Assembly (NCBI RefSeq): GCF_009646335.1
Contig: NZ_WJBU01000009.1
Location: 124,001-188,000, forward strand
Length of the DNA: 64,000 bases
Origin: Caenimonas koreensis DSM 17982
Lineage (GTDB): Bacteria > Pseudomonadota > Gammaproteobacteria > Burkholderiales > Burkholderiaceae_C
Direction: 5' to 3'
Shown here: positions 26,234 to 38,200 of the stretch, in pieces
How the letters are laid out: the number at the start of each line of letters is the position of its first letter
Position numbering within the stretch: position 1 is the stretch's first letter
Made by a program: the position numbers and the translations under genes
The notes under the pieces: model-generated
What the model was told of the DNA's origin: nothing
The model's input: only the letters and a program-made list of their open reading frames with translations
The model's database searches: none

Positions 26234-26729
26234 GCGTCACCTTCTTTTAAATCCAATACACCAGGGCCCTTTGACGGGCCAACGGTGCCTGGCAGGCGCG
26301 ATGAAATTACCGGAACGGCCGCATAGCGGCGCCTGCTAGGAGAGCGGGCGCGGCAACAGGGCTGGGAGTGGGGCGAGAGGCGCAGCAGGTGGCGCGAGCC
26401 GTCGGCGCGCGCGTCTGGCCACGATCAGTGGCGCAGTGTGCGATACCTGCGTTTTGCAGATATCAGGCGACAGCCAGACTGTGACGGGGGCATTGAGCCA
26501 TCGCCAGCAGATCATGAGGAGCGCCATTAGCACGGGTGTGTCTCGCTTTGTCCGTCCGCCAGAAGGTGCTGGAGGACTCGTATTCCGTAAGTGTTTCATC
26601 GCGCCGGCTTGTCTTTGCACTGGAGTGAGTTTGCACGTGAGCAAAGGTGGCACCGGCCTTCCAGCGTAACCGGCGGTGAGTGCGTGGACTAAACTCCAAG
26701 GCAAATCAACCACTTACAGCGTTACGCTA
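26234..26729 (-). other. Candidate long rne leader; no gene seen
   Basis: About 500 bases between rne and the TPR-glycosyltransferase gene hold no convincing coding sequence; frames here lack homology-like features. On the minus strand the stretch would be the rne 5' untranslated region if transcription starts at the TATAAT described below. Long self-regulatory leaders are known for rne in gammaproteobacteria; I infer the same possibility here without identifying conserved stem-loops. Confidence 0.45.
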
Positions 26730-28274
26730 GTGAAACACATTATAGGGGGCATCCAGACCCCCGCAAGCACGACGCGGAACCCGCAGGAGTCGGCGAGGTG
26801 GATCGCCGTTGGACGCGCGGCCGCAAACGATGGCCGTCATGATCAGGCCCTGGCCTGTTTCAAGCGCGCCGTGGAGCAAGACCCCGACTCAGCGCCTGCA
26901 CACTTTCAGCTGGCACGCGAGCACTATCGGCGCAACAACCTGCCGCTTGCCCAGGCAGCATTTGAGCGGGCGGTGGCGCTGAGGCCCGACTATCCGCAGG
27001 CGCTCAATGGCCTTGCTGTCGTGATGCAGCTCAAAGGCGAATGGGTCACCTCAGAGGTGCTGTTCAGGCGCGCCATTGAAGCGTCGCCCGACTTTGGCGC
27101 CGCAATGAGCAGTCTTGGCAATACGCTCTTTCACCTCGGGCGGCTGGCAGAAGCGGAGCAGATGTTCCATTCGGCCCTCGGGATTGACATGAACCTGCGC
27201 GAAGCGCACCAGGGCCTGGGGCTGCTGCTTCATTGCGAGCAGCGGATGGACGAGGCGGAGCAGGTATGCCGCGGCGCCGTGGAGCGCTGGCCGAATACGG
27301 CAGACCTGCGGCTCAATCTCGGGCTCTTGCTGCTCGCGCGGGACAAGTACGAGGAGGGCTGGGCCTGCTATGAAGCGCGCCATGCATCGAGCATGAGCGC
27401 CGAAGTGCGACGGCAGGCCTTGCCCGGGGGCACGCCGTGGGCGGGGCAGGCGCTGGACGGCAAGTCGCTGCATATCGTGGCCGAACAAGGGTTCGGCGAC
27501 ATGATCCAGATCGTTCGTTATGTGCCGCTGTTGCGGCGCATGGGCGTGTCGCGGCTCACCCTCGAATGCGCCGCGCCACTGCGGCCATTGCTGCAAGGCA
27601 TGGAAGGCATCGACGAGCTGGTGAAGGCTGCACCGGCCCAGTTTGACTACTGGTGCTACACGATGAGCGTGCCGCGGCTCATGCGCACCGACATCTCCAA
27701 TATTCCTGCCACGCTGCCGTATTTGTCTGCGCCGGCACACCGCGCCGAATTTGCGAAGGCCCTGCTCGGTCCGCGGCCGGCCGGTGTGCTGCGCGTCGGC
27801 CTGGTCTGGAAGGGCATGGCCGCCAACCGGCATGACGCGTTTCGCTCGCTGGCGGCGCTGTCCAGCCTGTCGTCGCTGTGGAGCGTGCCCGGTGTGCAGT
27901 TCGTCAGCCTGCAAAAGGGTGCGGGCGAAGAGGAGGCGAAGTCGCCCCCCGCTGGACAGGCGCTTCTGGATGCTGGCACATCGCTGCGCGACTTTGCAGA
28001 TACGGCTGCCGTGATCCATGAGCTGGACCTGGTGATCACGGTTGATACGGCCGTTGCGCACCTGGCCGCCGCGCTCGGCAAACCTGTGTGGCTTTTGCTT
28101 GCGCGCCGCGGCCTTGACTGGCGCTGGGGCATCGGCCGCAATGATTCGCCGTGGTACCCCGGCGTGATGCGCCTGTTCAGGCAGGAGCAGATCGGCAACT
28201 GGCAGGGCGTGATCGATGAGGTGCGCGCCGCGCTCGACGCGCTGGCTGCGCAGGGCGAGGCGCAGCCGCAATGA
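26730..28274 (+). CDS. TPR repeat protein with GT9-like glycosyltransferase domain (one module)
   Basis: A protein of about 514 residues with tetratricopeptide repeats (about 25-205) and then a GT-B-like domain. That domain shows AEQGFGDMIQIVRYVPLL, VGLVWKG, LDLVITVDTAVAHLAAALGK and DSPWYPGVMRLF. These match each of the six modules of the giant protein at 29148-39896 and resemble the heptosyltransferase (GT9) family. The start is uncertain: GTG 26676 and GTG 26730 are both in frame and neither has a good Shine-Dalgarno. Codon use only becomes typical after about 26780. It overlaps rluC by four bases. The substrate and acceptor are unknown; glycosyl transfer is inferred from the fold. Confidence 0.75.
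   Translation: MKHIIGGIQTPASTTRNPQESARWIAVGRAAANDGRHDQALACFKRAVEQDPDSAPAHFQLAREHYRRNNLPLAQAAFERAVALRPDYPQALNGLAVVMQLKGEWVTSEVLFRRAIEASPDFGAAMSSLGNTLFHLGRLAEAEQMFHSALGIDMNLREAHQGLGLLLHCEQRMDEAEQVCRGAVERWPNTADLRLNLGLLLLARDKYEEGWACYEARHASSMSAEVRRQALPGGTPWAGQALDGKSLHIVAEQGFGDMIQIVRYVPLLRRMGVSRLTLECAAPLRPLLQGMEGIDELVKAAPAQFDYWCYTMSVPRLMRTDISNIPATLPYLSAPAHRAEFAKALLGPRPAGVLRVGLVWKGMAANRHDAFRSLAALSSLSSLWSVPGVQFVSLQKGAGEEEAKSPPAGQALLDAGTSLRDFADTAAVIHELDLVITVDTAVAHLAAALGKPVWLLLARRGLDWRWGIGRNDSPWYPGVMRLFRQEQIGNWQGVIDEVRAALDALAAQGEAQPQ
26739..26766 (-). promoter_or_regulatory. Candidate sigma-70 promoter for rne
   Basis: On the minus strand TTGCGG (26761-26766) is followed, after 16 bases, by a perfect TATAAT (26739-26744). 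Transcription would start near 26732 and give rne a leader of about 500 bases. The site lies within the 5' part of the opposing TPR-glycosyltransferase reading frame. Confidence 0.55.
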
Positions 28275-29230
28275 CTGCGCCTGCGGCGCCCCAGGCCACG
28301 TTCGTCGAAGTCGACGAGGGGTCGGCGGGCCAGCGGCTCGACAATTTCCTGATCCGCGAGTTGAAGGGCGTGCCGAAGACGCACGTCTACCGGATCATCC
28401 GCAGCGGCGAAGTGCGGGTGAACAAGGGGCGTGCGTCTGCCGACACGCGTGTGGTGCAGGGCGACATCGTGCGGGTTCCGCCCACGCGCGTGTCCGACAA
28501 AGTGGCCGAGAAGCTGGAAAAGCCGGCACCTGCGCGCGAATTTCCGGTGCTGTTCGAAGACGATCACCTGCTGGCGATCGACAAGCCCGCCGGCGTTGCG
28601 GTGCACGGCGGCAGCGGCGTGAGCTTTGGCGTGATCGAGCAATTGCGGCAAGCGCGGCCCCAGGCGAAATTCCTGGAGCTCGTGCACCGGCTTGACCGCG
28701 AGACATCCGGCATCCTGCTTGTCGCGAAGAAACGATCGGCGCTCACCAACTTGCAAGACCAGTTCCGCGAACGCGAGACCGGCAAGACCTATCTGGCCAT
28801 GGTGAGCGGCACGTGGCCTGCGAACAAGAAGGTGATCGATGTTCCGCTGCACAAGTACCTGCAGGCCGATGGCGAGCGGCGCGTGAAGGTCGTGGCGCGC
28901 GATGACCCCGATGGCATGCGCTCGATCACGCTTGTGAAGGTGGCGCGACGGGTGGCGCTGCCCACGGGCGAAGCAAGCCTGCTCGAAGTGACGATCAAGA
29001 CGGGCCGCACACACCAGATTCGCGTGCACCTCGCCTCGCAGGGCCATGCGATCCTGGGGGATGACAAGTACGGCGATTTCGAATTGAACAAGGCGCTGGC
29101 CAGGGCGGGCCTGAAGCGCATGTTCCTGCATGCGTGGCGGCTCGCGTTCACGCACCCCGCTTCGGGCGAGGCGGTTTCGCTGCAGAGTCCGTTGCCTTCG
29201 GCGCTCGCGGCGTTTTCGCGCGAGGCTTAG
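28271..29230 (+). CDS. rluC: 23S rRNA pseudouridine synthase, RluC/RluD family
   Basis: The 319-residue enzyme has an S4 RNA-binding domain (about 15-75, GQRLDNFLIRELKGVPKTHV) and the RluA-type catalytic domain with LVHRLDRETSGILLVAKK, whose Asp is the nucleophile. The motif GRTHQIRVHLASQGHAILGD follows. It pseudouridylates 23S rRNA. Betaproteobacteria usually have rne and rluC side by side and divergent; here a TPR-glycosyltransferase gene sits between and is coupled to rluC by ATGA. The last 27 codons overlap, on the opposite strand, the end of the giant TPR-glycosyltransferase gene. Confidence 0.93.
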   Translation: MTAPAAPQATFVEVDEGSAGQRLDNFLIRELKGVPKTHVYRIIRSGEVRVNKGRASADTRVVQGDIVRVPPTRVSDKVAEKLEKPAPAREFPVLFEDDHLLAIDKPAGVAVHGGSGVSFGVIEQLRQARPQAKFLELVHRLDRETSGILLVAKKRSALTNLQDQFRERETGKTYLAMVSGTWPANKKVIDVPLHKYLQADGERRVKVVARDDPDGMRSITLVKVARRVALPTGEASLLEVTIKTGRTHQIRVHLASQGHAILGDDKYGDFELNKALARAGLKRMFLHAWRLAFTHPASGEAVSLQSPLPSALAAFSREA

Positions 29231-32200
29231 CAGCTGCGGCCTTGCGTGCAGGCTTGGCCGCTGGTGTGGCTGCTGGTGTGGCCGCTTGCACGGTCGCGGC
29301 AGGCGCTGCGGCCGCGAGCTGCGCAACCACTTGCGCAACCGGTGTCGCCCAGTCACCGGGCACGGGCTGCCTGAACAGGCGCATCACCCCTGGGTACCAA
29401 GGCGAATCGGTGCGCTCACGCAGCCAGCGCCAGTCGGTGCCGCGCGCAGAAAGCAGCAGCGCCACTGGCTTGCCCATGGCGGCTGCAAGATGTGCGACGG
29501 CGGTATCGACGCACACCACGATGTCGAGGCTGGCGATGATGGCGGCGGTGTCGCCGAAGTCTTCGATCTGCTCGCCCAACGCCTTGATCGGCTGGCCTTT
29601 GGGCGGATGCGCGGCCTCGTCTTCACCCTGGCCCTTTTGCAAGCTCACGAATGCGGCGCCCGGCACCAACCACAGCGGCGCGAGCACTGCAAGCGACGGC
29701 ACCGACCGGTTCATATCGTTGGCATGGCCGGCAGCACCCTTCCACACCAGGCCGATCTTCAGCGCGGCTCGTGGCATTCGCCGAGCCCACGTCTTCACGC
29801 GCTTCGCGTCGGCGCTGATGTAAGGCAGCGCCGCAGGAATCGATTCCAGCGTGGTGCCGCAGTGCAGCGGCAGGCTCAGCGCGAAGCACCAGTAGTCGCA
29901 GACAGGCAGCACGTCCACACTGACTTCATCGACGCCTTGCACGGTGCGCATCACCGGCTCGAGTGCCTTGTTGCAGAAGACCACGACGCGTGCAGCACCC
30001 ATCGATTTAAGAACAGGCGCATAACGTGAGAACTGGATCAAGTCGCCGAGGCCTTGCTCGGGCCAGATGACGATCGACTTGCCTTCAAGCGACTCACCGC
30101 ACCACGGCGGGAAGGGCAGTTCGGGCGCGCTGACCAGGGGTGTGGTGAGAACGGGTGAGTGCCGCGCTTCATAAAGCGGCCAGCCTTCCTTGAACTTGCC
30201 TTCGGACAGCAGCAGGCTGCCCAGGCCCAGCTGCGCTTCTGCGCTGGATTTGACCGGCGATGCCGCGCTTGCTTCGAGCACTTGCCGATACAGATGCTCT
30301 GCCTCATCGGGCCGGCCGCTTCGCTGAAGCAGGTTGGCAAGGCTTGTGCGCGCCTGGGTGTAAGAAGCATCCAGCGCGATGGCGCGGCGAAGGAGTTGCT
30401 CTGCTTGTTGCGAAGGCCCCTGCGTTTCAAGCAGCACAGCCAGGTTGTTGAGTGCAGCCAGGTTGTCAGGCTTGATTGTCAGCAGCTTGCGGTAGGCCAC
30501 CAGCGCTGGCTCGGTTTGACCTTTGCGCTGAAGCTGCACGGCTTCGTCGAAGAGGTCGTGCTCCGGCGTGCGCTTCGGCATGATCGACTGGCACAGCGCA
30601 TCGATGGGCGTGGCCCAGTCGCCCGGTGTGGGTTGGCGGCGCAGCTGCATCACACCGGGGTACCACGGCGAGTCGATGCGCTCGCGCAGCCAGCGCCAGT
30701 CCACGCCCACAGACGGCAGCAGCACGGCCACGGGTTTGCCCATGGCGCCGGCGAGGTGCGCGATGGCGGTGTCGACACAGATGACGATATCGAGGTTCGC
30801 GATGATCGCGGCCGTGTCGCCGAAGTCTTTGATGTCCTGGCCGAGTGCGGTGATGGGCTGTCCCGCGGGCGGATGTAACGCTTCGTCTTCGCCCTGGCCT
30901 TTTTGCAGGCTCACAAAAGCGGCGCCTGCGATGGTCCACAGCGCAGCCAGCGTCGCCAGTGAAGGCAGCGACCGGTTCATGTCGTTCTTGTGGCCCGCAG
31001 CACCCTTCCAGACGAGGCCGATCTTCAGCTTCGATTCGGGCAGGCGTTTCTTCCAGTGGGCCACGCGCGCTGGATCTGCGCTGATATAGGGCAGCTCGCC
31101 CGGGATCGATTCGAGCGTGGTGCCAAAGCGCATCGGCAGGCTGAGCGGAAAAGTCCAGTAGTCATGGGTGCGCAGCTGGCGCAAGTCGATCACCACTTCA
31201 TCGACGCCCGCCACGGTTTGCAGCACGGGCTGCAGCGGTGGATGGCACACCACGGTAACGCGCGAAGCACCGAGCTTCTTGAGCATCGGCGCGTAGCGCA
31301 CGAACTGGATGCTGTCGCCAAAGCCCTGCTCGGGCCACAGGATGATCGACTTGCCTTGCAGCGACTCACCGCGCCATGCCGGGCACGGCAAGTTGGGCGC
31401 GTGCACCGTCGGGTCGGCCAGCTGCGACGAGTAGCGCGCTTCGTAGTAGGGCCAGCCTTGCGCGAGCCGGCCTTGCGTGAGCAGCAGCGAGCCGAGATTG
31501 AGCTGCGTCTCTGCGCTGTCGGGCCGCAGCCTCAATGCTTCGCGCAGTTCCTTTTCTGCTTCCTCTGGCCGGTTGGTGATGTGCAGCAAGGCGCCCAGGT
31601 TGTTGTGCGCATCGGCGTAGTCGGGCTTGAGTTCAAGCGCGCGGCGGTAGGCACTCTCTGCTTCCTTCCAGCGTTTGGCCTCGGTGAGCAACGCTGCTTC
31701 GTTGTTGGCAAAGCGCGCATCGAGTGGCTGGAACTTCTTCGCGCGCTCGTAAATGGCCTGCGCTTCCTGCCCGCGCCCGGCCTTTTGCAGCAGCACGCCC
31801 AGGTTGTTGCTTGCATCGGCAAAGTCGGGCTTGAGCGCCAGCGCCCGCGCATAGGCTTCTTCAGATTCCTGGATGCGTCGCGCGTCCTGCAGCATCGTGC
31901 CGAGGTTGTTCCACGATTCAGCGTGCTGTGGGTCGATTTCGAGCGCGCGGCGAAACGCGGCTTCAGATTCGTCCCAGCGCTTCTGTTCCACCAGCAGCGC
32001 GCCCAGGCCGTTCCACGCGGAGAGCAGCGCGGGCTTGGCGGCGATGGCGGCGCGGTAGCTGGCTTCGGCTTCATCGACACGGCCGCTGGCGCGCAGCAGG
32101 TTGCCCAGATTGGCGTGCGCTTCGGCGTACCCCGGCTCGACCTCGATCGCGCTGCGATAGGCGGCCTCTGCTTCGGCGGCGCGGCCCGATGCGCGCAGCA

Positions 32201-35200
32201 GCACGCCCAGGTTGCTGTGGAAGCGGCCTGCAGCTGGCATCAGTGCGATGGCGCTGCGGTACCCGGCTTCGGCCTGTGCGGTGCGGCCCTCACGGCGCGC
32301 TGCATTGGCGCGTGCGAACCACTGGTTCGCCTGCGTCTCCTTGTCGGCCAGGCCTGCGAGCGCCGCGCGCACGGCGTCGATCACCGGCGGCCATCCGCCT
32401 TCGGCCGTGGAGCGGAACAGACGCATCACACCGGGATACCACGGCGAGTCGTCGCGGCCTTGCAGCCAGCGCCAGTCAACGCGGTAGTTCGGCAGCATCA
32501 CCCACACGGGTTTGCCGAGTGCGCCCGCGAGATGGACCGATGCGGTATCGACGCCAATCACCAGGTCCAGCTGCTCGATGATGGCTGCTGCATCGGCGAA
32601 GTCTTCGATGTCATTGCCCAGCGGCACGATCGGCTGGCCAGCGGGAGGCTTGAGGGCCTGCTGTTCGCCGGCGCCTTTTTGCAGGCTCACGAATGTCACA
32701 CCCGGCACGGACCACAAAGGCGCGAGCGTCTCCAGCCCCGGCAGCGATCGATGCGAGTCGTTGGCGTGCGTTGTCGAGCCTTTCCAGATCAGCCCGACCT
32801 TCAGCCCAGCGGCGGGCATGCGCGGGCGCCACTTTGCCATGCGCTGGGGCAGCGCACGCAGGTAGGGCAGCTTCGACGGGATCGTGTCCAGCCGTGTGCC
32901 CAGGCGCAGCGGCAGGCTCATGGCGTGGCACCAGTAGTCGTGCGGCGCAGGCGTGTCGTGCAGGTCGATCACTTCGTCGATGCCTTCGACCGAGGCCAGC
33001 AGCGCTCGCATGGGCGGCAGGCAGGCCCAGCTCAGCCGGGTGATGCCGAGCTGCCGAAGCATCGGCACGTAACGCACGATCTGTAGCGTGTCGCCGTAGC
33101 CCTGCTCGCTCCAGATCAGCAGCGAACGGCCCGCCAGCGGCTCGCCCGTCCAGCGCGGGAACGGATGGCGGGGCGAGTAGAGCGACCCGCCGAGCCGGTC
33201 TTGCTGGTTGCGCGCTTCGTAGTGCGGCCAGCCTTCGTCGAAGCGGCCCGCTGCCAGCAGCACCATGCCCAGGTTCAAGCGCGCATCGCCGCTGCCGGGG
33301 CGGACTTCAAGCGCGCGCAGCAGCATGTGCTGCGCTTGCTCGCTATCGCCCAGTTCACCCAGCAACACGCCCAGGTTGTTGAGCGCCCAGAAGTTCTCCG
33401 GATCGCTTTGCAGGGCGAGGCGAAACTGCGCGACGGCATCGCGTGTGCGGCCTGACTCCTGCAGCACCATGGCCAGCCGCGTTTGCAAGGCGGCGTGCTC
33501 GGGATGCTGCTGCACGGCGTTGCGCAGCAAGGCCTCAGCCTGGTCATAGGCGCCTTGCATCGCCAGCACGCTCACCAGGCCAATCACGGCTTCTGGCGAG
33601 CGCGGATCTTGCTGCACCACAAAGCGGTGCGCCGCCTCGGCATCGGCGAGACGGCCTTGTTTTCGCAGCACATGACCCAGCGTGAACCACGCATCGGTGT
33701 GCATGGGCTGTAGGGCGATGGCGCTGCGCAGTCGGGCTTCGGCCTCTTCGAGCCGGCCGAGCGCCTCGAGCGCGCGGCCCAGCGCCGTGAGCGTGGCGAG
33801 GTTGTTGCGGTCCCACGCGAGTGCGAGCTCCAGGGCCGTGACGGCCTCTTCATGCCGGCCGGCATCCAGCAGCACCATGCCCAGCAACTGCTGTATTTCC
33901 ACGGCGCCGGGCAACAGAGAGATGGCGCGGCGCAGCAGGGCTTCGGCCTCATCGAGTGCCTTGGTTGCGCGCAGCACGCGCGCGAGGTTGAGCATCACGA
34001 CCGGATGCTCCTGTTTCGCCAGCACTTGCCGCAAGCAGCTTTGCGCACCCGCGAGATCGCCCGCATTCATCAGCCGGCCGCCTTGCTCGTACAGGGCCGT
34101 CAGCTCGCCGAGTGGAGGCAGGGTCGGTGCGGGTGCCGATTGGGCTGGCGGCGCGGGCGTCGATGCGGGCTTTCGCACGGGTGCCGAAAGCACGATGTTG
34201 GGCATGGCCAGCTGGGTGTGATGCGCGGCCACCTCCTTCGGAACGCGTTGCGCGAGTTCAGTGCGCACTGCCTTGACGACGCTCGCCCAGTCAGTCGAGC
34301 TTTGCCGGAACAGGCGCATCACGCCGGGATACCACGGCGAATCGTCACGGCCAAGCAGCCATCGGAAGTCGACGCCGCGTGCGGGCAGCAGCACCCACAC
34401 GGGTTTGCCGAGTGCGCCGGCGAGATGGGCCGTGGCGGTATCGACGGTGATGACGAGATCGACCTGTTCGATGATGGCCGCTGCATCGGCAAAGTCCTGG
34501 ATGCTGTGGCCCAGCGGCAGGACAGGCTGGTTCGCAGGCGGGCGCGCGGCCTGCTGCTCGCCCTCACCTTTTTGCAGGCTGATGAAGCTCACGCCCGGCA
34601 CGGACCAAAGTGGCGCGAGTGTCTGCAGGCCGGGCAGCGAGCGTTGCGCATCGTTGAAGTGGCTGGCCGAGCCTTTCCACACGAGTGCGACTTTGAATCC
34701 GGCAGGCGGCAGGCGCGGGCGCCACTTTGCCAGACGGTCAGCCGGAGCGCGCAGATACGGCAGCTTCGCCGGGATGGTGGCCAGCGATGTGCTGAACCGC
34801 AGCGGCAGGCTCATGGCATAGCACCAGTAGTCGTGCGGCGGCGGTGGCGTGTCGTGATCGATGACGGCGTCGATGCCTTCGACGGCCGACAGCAACTCGT
34901 GCAGGGCTGGGTGGCACACCCACGTCAGCGTCGACAGGCCGCGCTCGCGCAGCATGGCTGCGTAACGCACGATCTGCAATGTGTCGCCAAAGCCTTGCTC
35001 GCTCCAGATCACCAACGACTTGCCCGCGAGCGGTTCACCTGTCCACATCGGGAAGGCGTACGCCGGCGTGCGCAGCGTTGTGTCGAAGCGGCCCGGTTGA
35101 TAGCGTGCTTCGTAAAGCGGCCAGCCTTCTTCAAGCCGGCCCGATTCGAGCAGCAGCATGCCCAGGTTGAGCTGCACCGTGGCAATGTGCGGGGCGGAAG

Positions 35201-38200
35201 TGTCGTCACCTGCCTGGCCAATGTCGAGCGCGCGGCGCAAGAGCGTCTCCGCCTCATCGCGCCGGCCCGTGTCCGACAGCACCATGCTGAGGTTGTTCAG
35301 CGTGTAGATGTCGCGCGGTTCAATTTCAAGTGCACGCCGCAAGGCTGTTTCAGCCTGAGCGAATTCGCCGCGGCGCAAATGGCAGGTGCCGATACCGTTG
35401 ATCGCAGGCGCGAAGTCTGCATTGGTGTCGATGGCACGCCGGAACATGGCCTCGGCCTCATCGAACTTGCGCAGGCGTTCCAGCGCCACACCCAGGCCAT
35501 GCAAGGCCTCGGCAGAAACGAGGCCCAGGTCCACGGCTTTACGGTGCGCCTTTTCGGCTTCTTCCAGTTGGCTGCGGCGGCCCAGCACCTGGCCAAGTTG
35601 CAGCCACGATGGCGCGTAAGTGGGTGCGACAGCGATGGCTGCACGAAAGGCCTGTTCGGCCTCTTCAAGGCGCCCCGCCTGCAGCAACACTTCGCCCAGG
35701 CGATGCCGCATGTCGATGCTCTCGGGCAGCAGCTCGATGGCGCGGCGGGCGACTTGCACCGCTTCGTCCCACTTGCGCTGCGCCTCGAGCGGGCGGCTGA
35801 GGTTGAGCAGGAAGAGCGGGTCTTCACGCAGGGTGAGCGCGTGGCGGAAGTGCGCTTCGGCCTGCACGAAATCGCTCGACTGCAGGTACACACCACCAAG
35901 CAGGTGCCATGCGTCGGCGTTGTCCGGGCTGCGATCCAGCAATTGCCGGTAGGCCGCTTCAGCTTGCTTGAGCTTGCCTGCGCTGTGCAGGGCAATGGCT
36001 TCATCGAGCGCCGTGTTGGCCGCGGGCCTGGCAGGTGGTGCGAGAAGCGGCTTGCCTGCTTGCGGCGCCATCGAGCCTGCAGGCGCGAGCTTGCGCAGTT
36101 CAGTGCGCACTTCGTCGATGACGGCGGACCAGTCGCCGGACGTGGCTTGGTGGAACAGGCGCATCACACCCGGATACCAGGGCGAGTCCTTGCGGTCGAT
36201 GAGCCAGCGGAAGTCGATACCGCGTGCGGGCAGCAGCACCCACACGGGCTTGCCCAGCGCGCCAGCGAGGTGGACCGGTGCGGTGTCGATGCTGATGACG
36301 AGGTCGAGCTGCTCGATGATGGCCGCCGCGTCAGCGAAGTCATCGATGTCGTTGCCCAGCGCCGCGATGGGTTGGTCTGCGGGCGGCTTGAGGGCCTGCT
36401 GTTCGCCGGCGCCTTTTTGCAGGCTGATGAAAGTGACGCCGGGCACTGACCACAGCGGTGCGAGCGTCTGCAAGCCGGGCAGCGAACGGTGCTCGTCGTT
36501 CAGGTGCGATGTGGAGCCCTTCCACACCAGGCCCACCTTGAATCCGCCTGCCGGCAGGCGCGCGCGCCACTTTTCAATGCGTTGCGCCGGCGCACGCAGG
36601 TAAGGCAGTTGCGCGGGAATGTTGTCGAGCCGCGTGCCCAGGCGCAGCGGCAGGCTCATGGCATGGCACCAGTAGTCGTGTGGTGCGGGTGATGCTTTCT
36701 GGTCAACGATGGCGTCGATGCCCACAACGCCCGCGAGCAAATCGCGCAGCGGCCGCCGGCAGACCCACGTGAGCCTGGTGATGCCCAGCTGCCGCAGCAG
36801 CGGCACGTAGCGCACGATCTGTATCGTGTCGCCATAGCCCTGTTCGCTCCAGATGACGAGCGACTTGCCCGCCAGCGGCTCGCCCTTCCACATCGGGAAC
36901 GGGTATTCGGGCGAGCGCAGCGACCCATCAAAGCGCCCCGGCTTGTGCCGCGCTTCGTAGTAGGGCCAGCCTTCTTCGAAGCGCCCGCTTGCAAGCAAGA
37001 GGAAGCCGAGGTTGATCAGCGCATCGGCGTTGTTGGGCTGCAGCTCGAGTGCGCGGCGCAGCATGGCTTCAGCTTCAGTGCGCCGCCCGAGGCCCGCGAG
37101 CAAAACGCCCAGGTTGTTGTAGGCCCAGAAATGCTCCGGGTCGAGCTCGATGGCGCGGCGGAAGTCCGCCTCGGCACTGGCCAGGTCGCCACGCTGCTGG
37201 TGCGTGGTGCCCATGCCGTTCACGGCGGCTGCGAAATCGGGTTTTAACGCGAGGGCGTGGCGGAATGTGGCGTCGGCCTCATCCCATTTGCGGCGGCGTT
37301 GCAGCGCGACGGCCAGGCCCTGGTAGGACTCGGGCGATGTCTGGCCGAACGCTATGGCCTTGCGATGCGCGTCTTCAGATTCAGCCAGCTGGACGCGGCG
37401 ATTGAGCACCAGCCCGAGATGAAACCAGGCGTCAGCGTAGTCAGGCTTGAGCGCGATCGCTTCGCGCAGCGCAGCCTCTGCCTCTTCGAGCCGATTGAGC
37501 TTCTCGAGCGTTGTGCCCAGCGGATAAAGCATGGCGGCTTCACGCGGGCCCAGCGTGAGGGCAGTTCGCAAAGCGGCCTCGGCTTCGCCAAAGCGGCGCG
37601 CATTGAGCAGCAACACGCCGAGGCGATAGCGCATCTCCTGGTTCTGCGGGGCGAGCTCGCAGCCGCGGCGAAGTGCGGCAATGCCTTCGTCCCAGCGCTG
37701 CTGTGCTTCCAGCGGGCGGCTCAGGTTCAGCAGGAAGAGCGGGTCTTCGCGCAGCTCCAGCGCTTTTCGAAAGTGGGCTTCTGCACTCGCGAGATCGCCG
37801 GATTGCAAGCGCACGCCGCCCAGAAAATGCCAGGCATCGGCGCTCGCCGGGTCTGCGTCGAGCGCCCGCTGGTAGGCGGCTTGCGCCTCCTCAAGCCTGC
37901 CTGCGGTGTGCGCTGCAAATCCTGCGGCGATTGCTGCTTTTGCGTCCATCTTCAGCTGGGCATTTTGCAACTGCGCCGGTTCTTGATGGCCTGCCTCGTG
38001 CGCTGCCGCTTCTCGCAGCGCGTCACGCACTTGCTCGATCACAGGTGCCCAGTCTTGCGCAGCGGTCTGGTGAAACAGGCGCATCACGCCGGGGTACCAC
38101 GGCGAGTCGTCGCGGTTGTCGAGCCAGCGGAAGTCGATGCCGAATGCGGGCTGCAGCACCCACACGGGTTTGCCCAGCGCACCCGCGACATGCACCGTGG

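Noticed and set aside
23765..26326. 853-codon plus-strand frame opposite rne
   Set aside because: It consists of Ala/Val/Thr repeats caused by the antisense reading of the rne repeat region; rne itself has all catalytic residues.
30990..36449. Long plus-strand frames opposite the giant gene (for example 30990-33086 and 33852-36449)
   Set aside because: They mirror the repeated modules on the opposite strand and have His/Gln/Arg-rich shadow composition; the minus frame has coherent TPR and glycosyltransferase motifs throughout.
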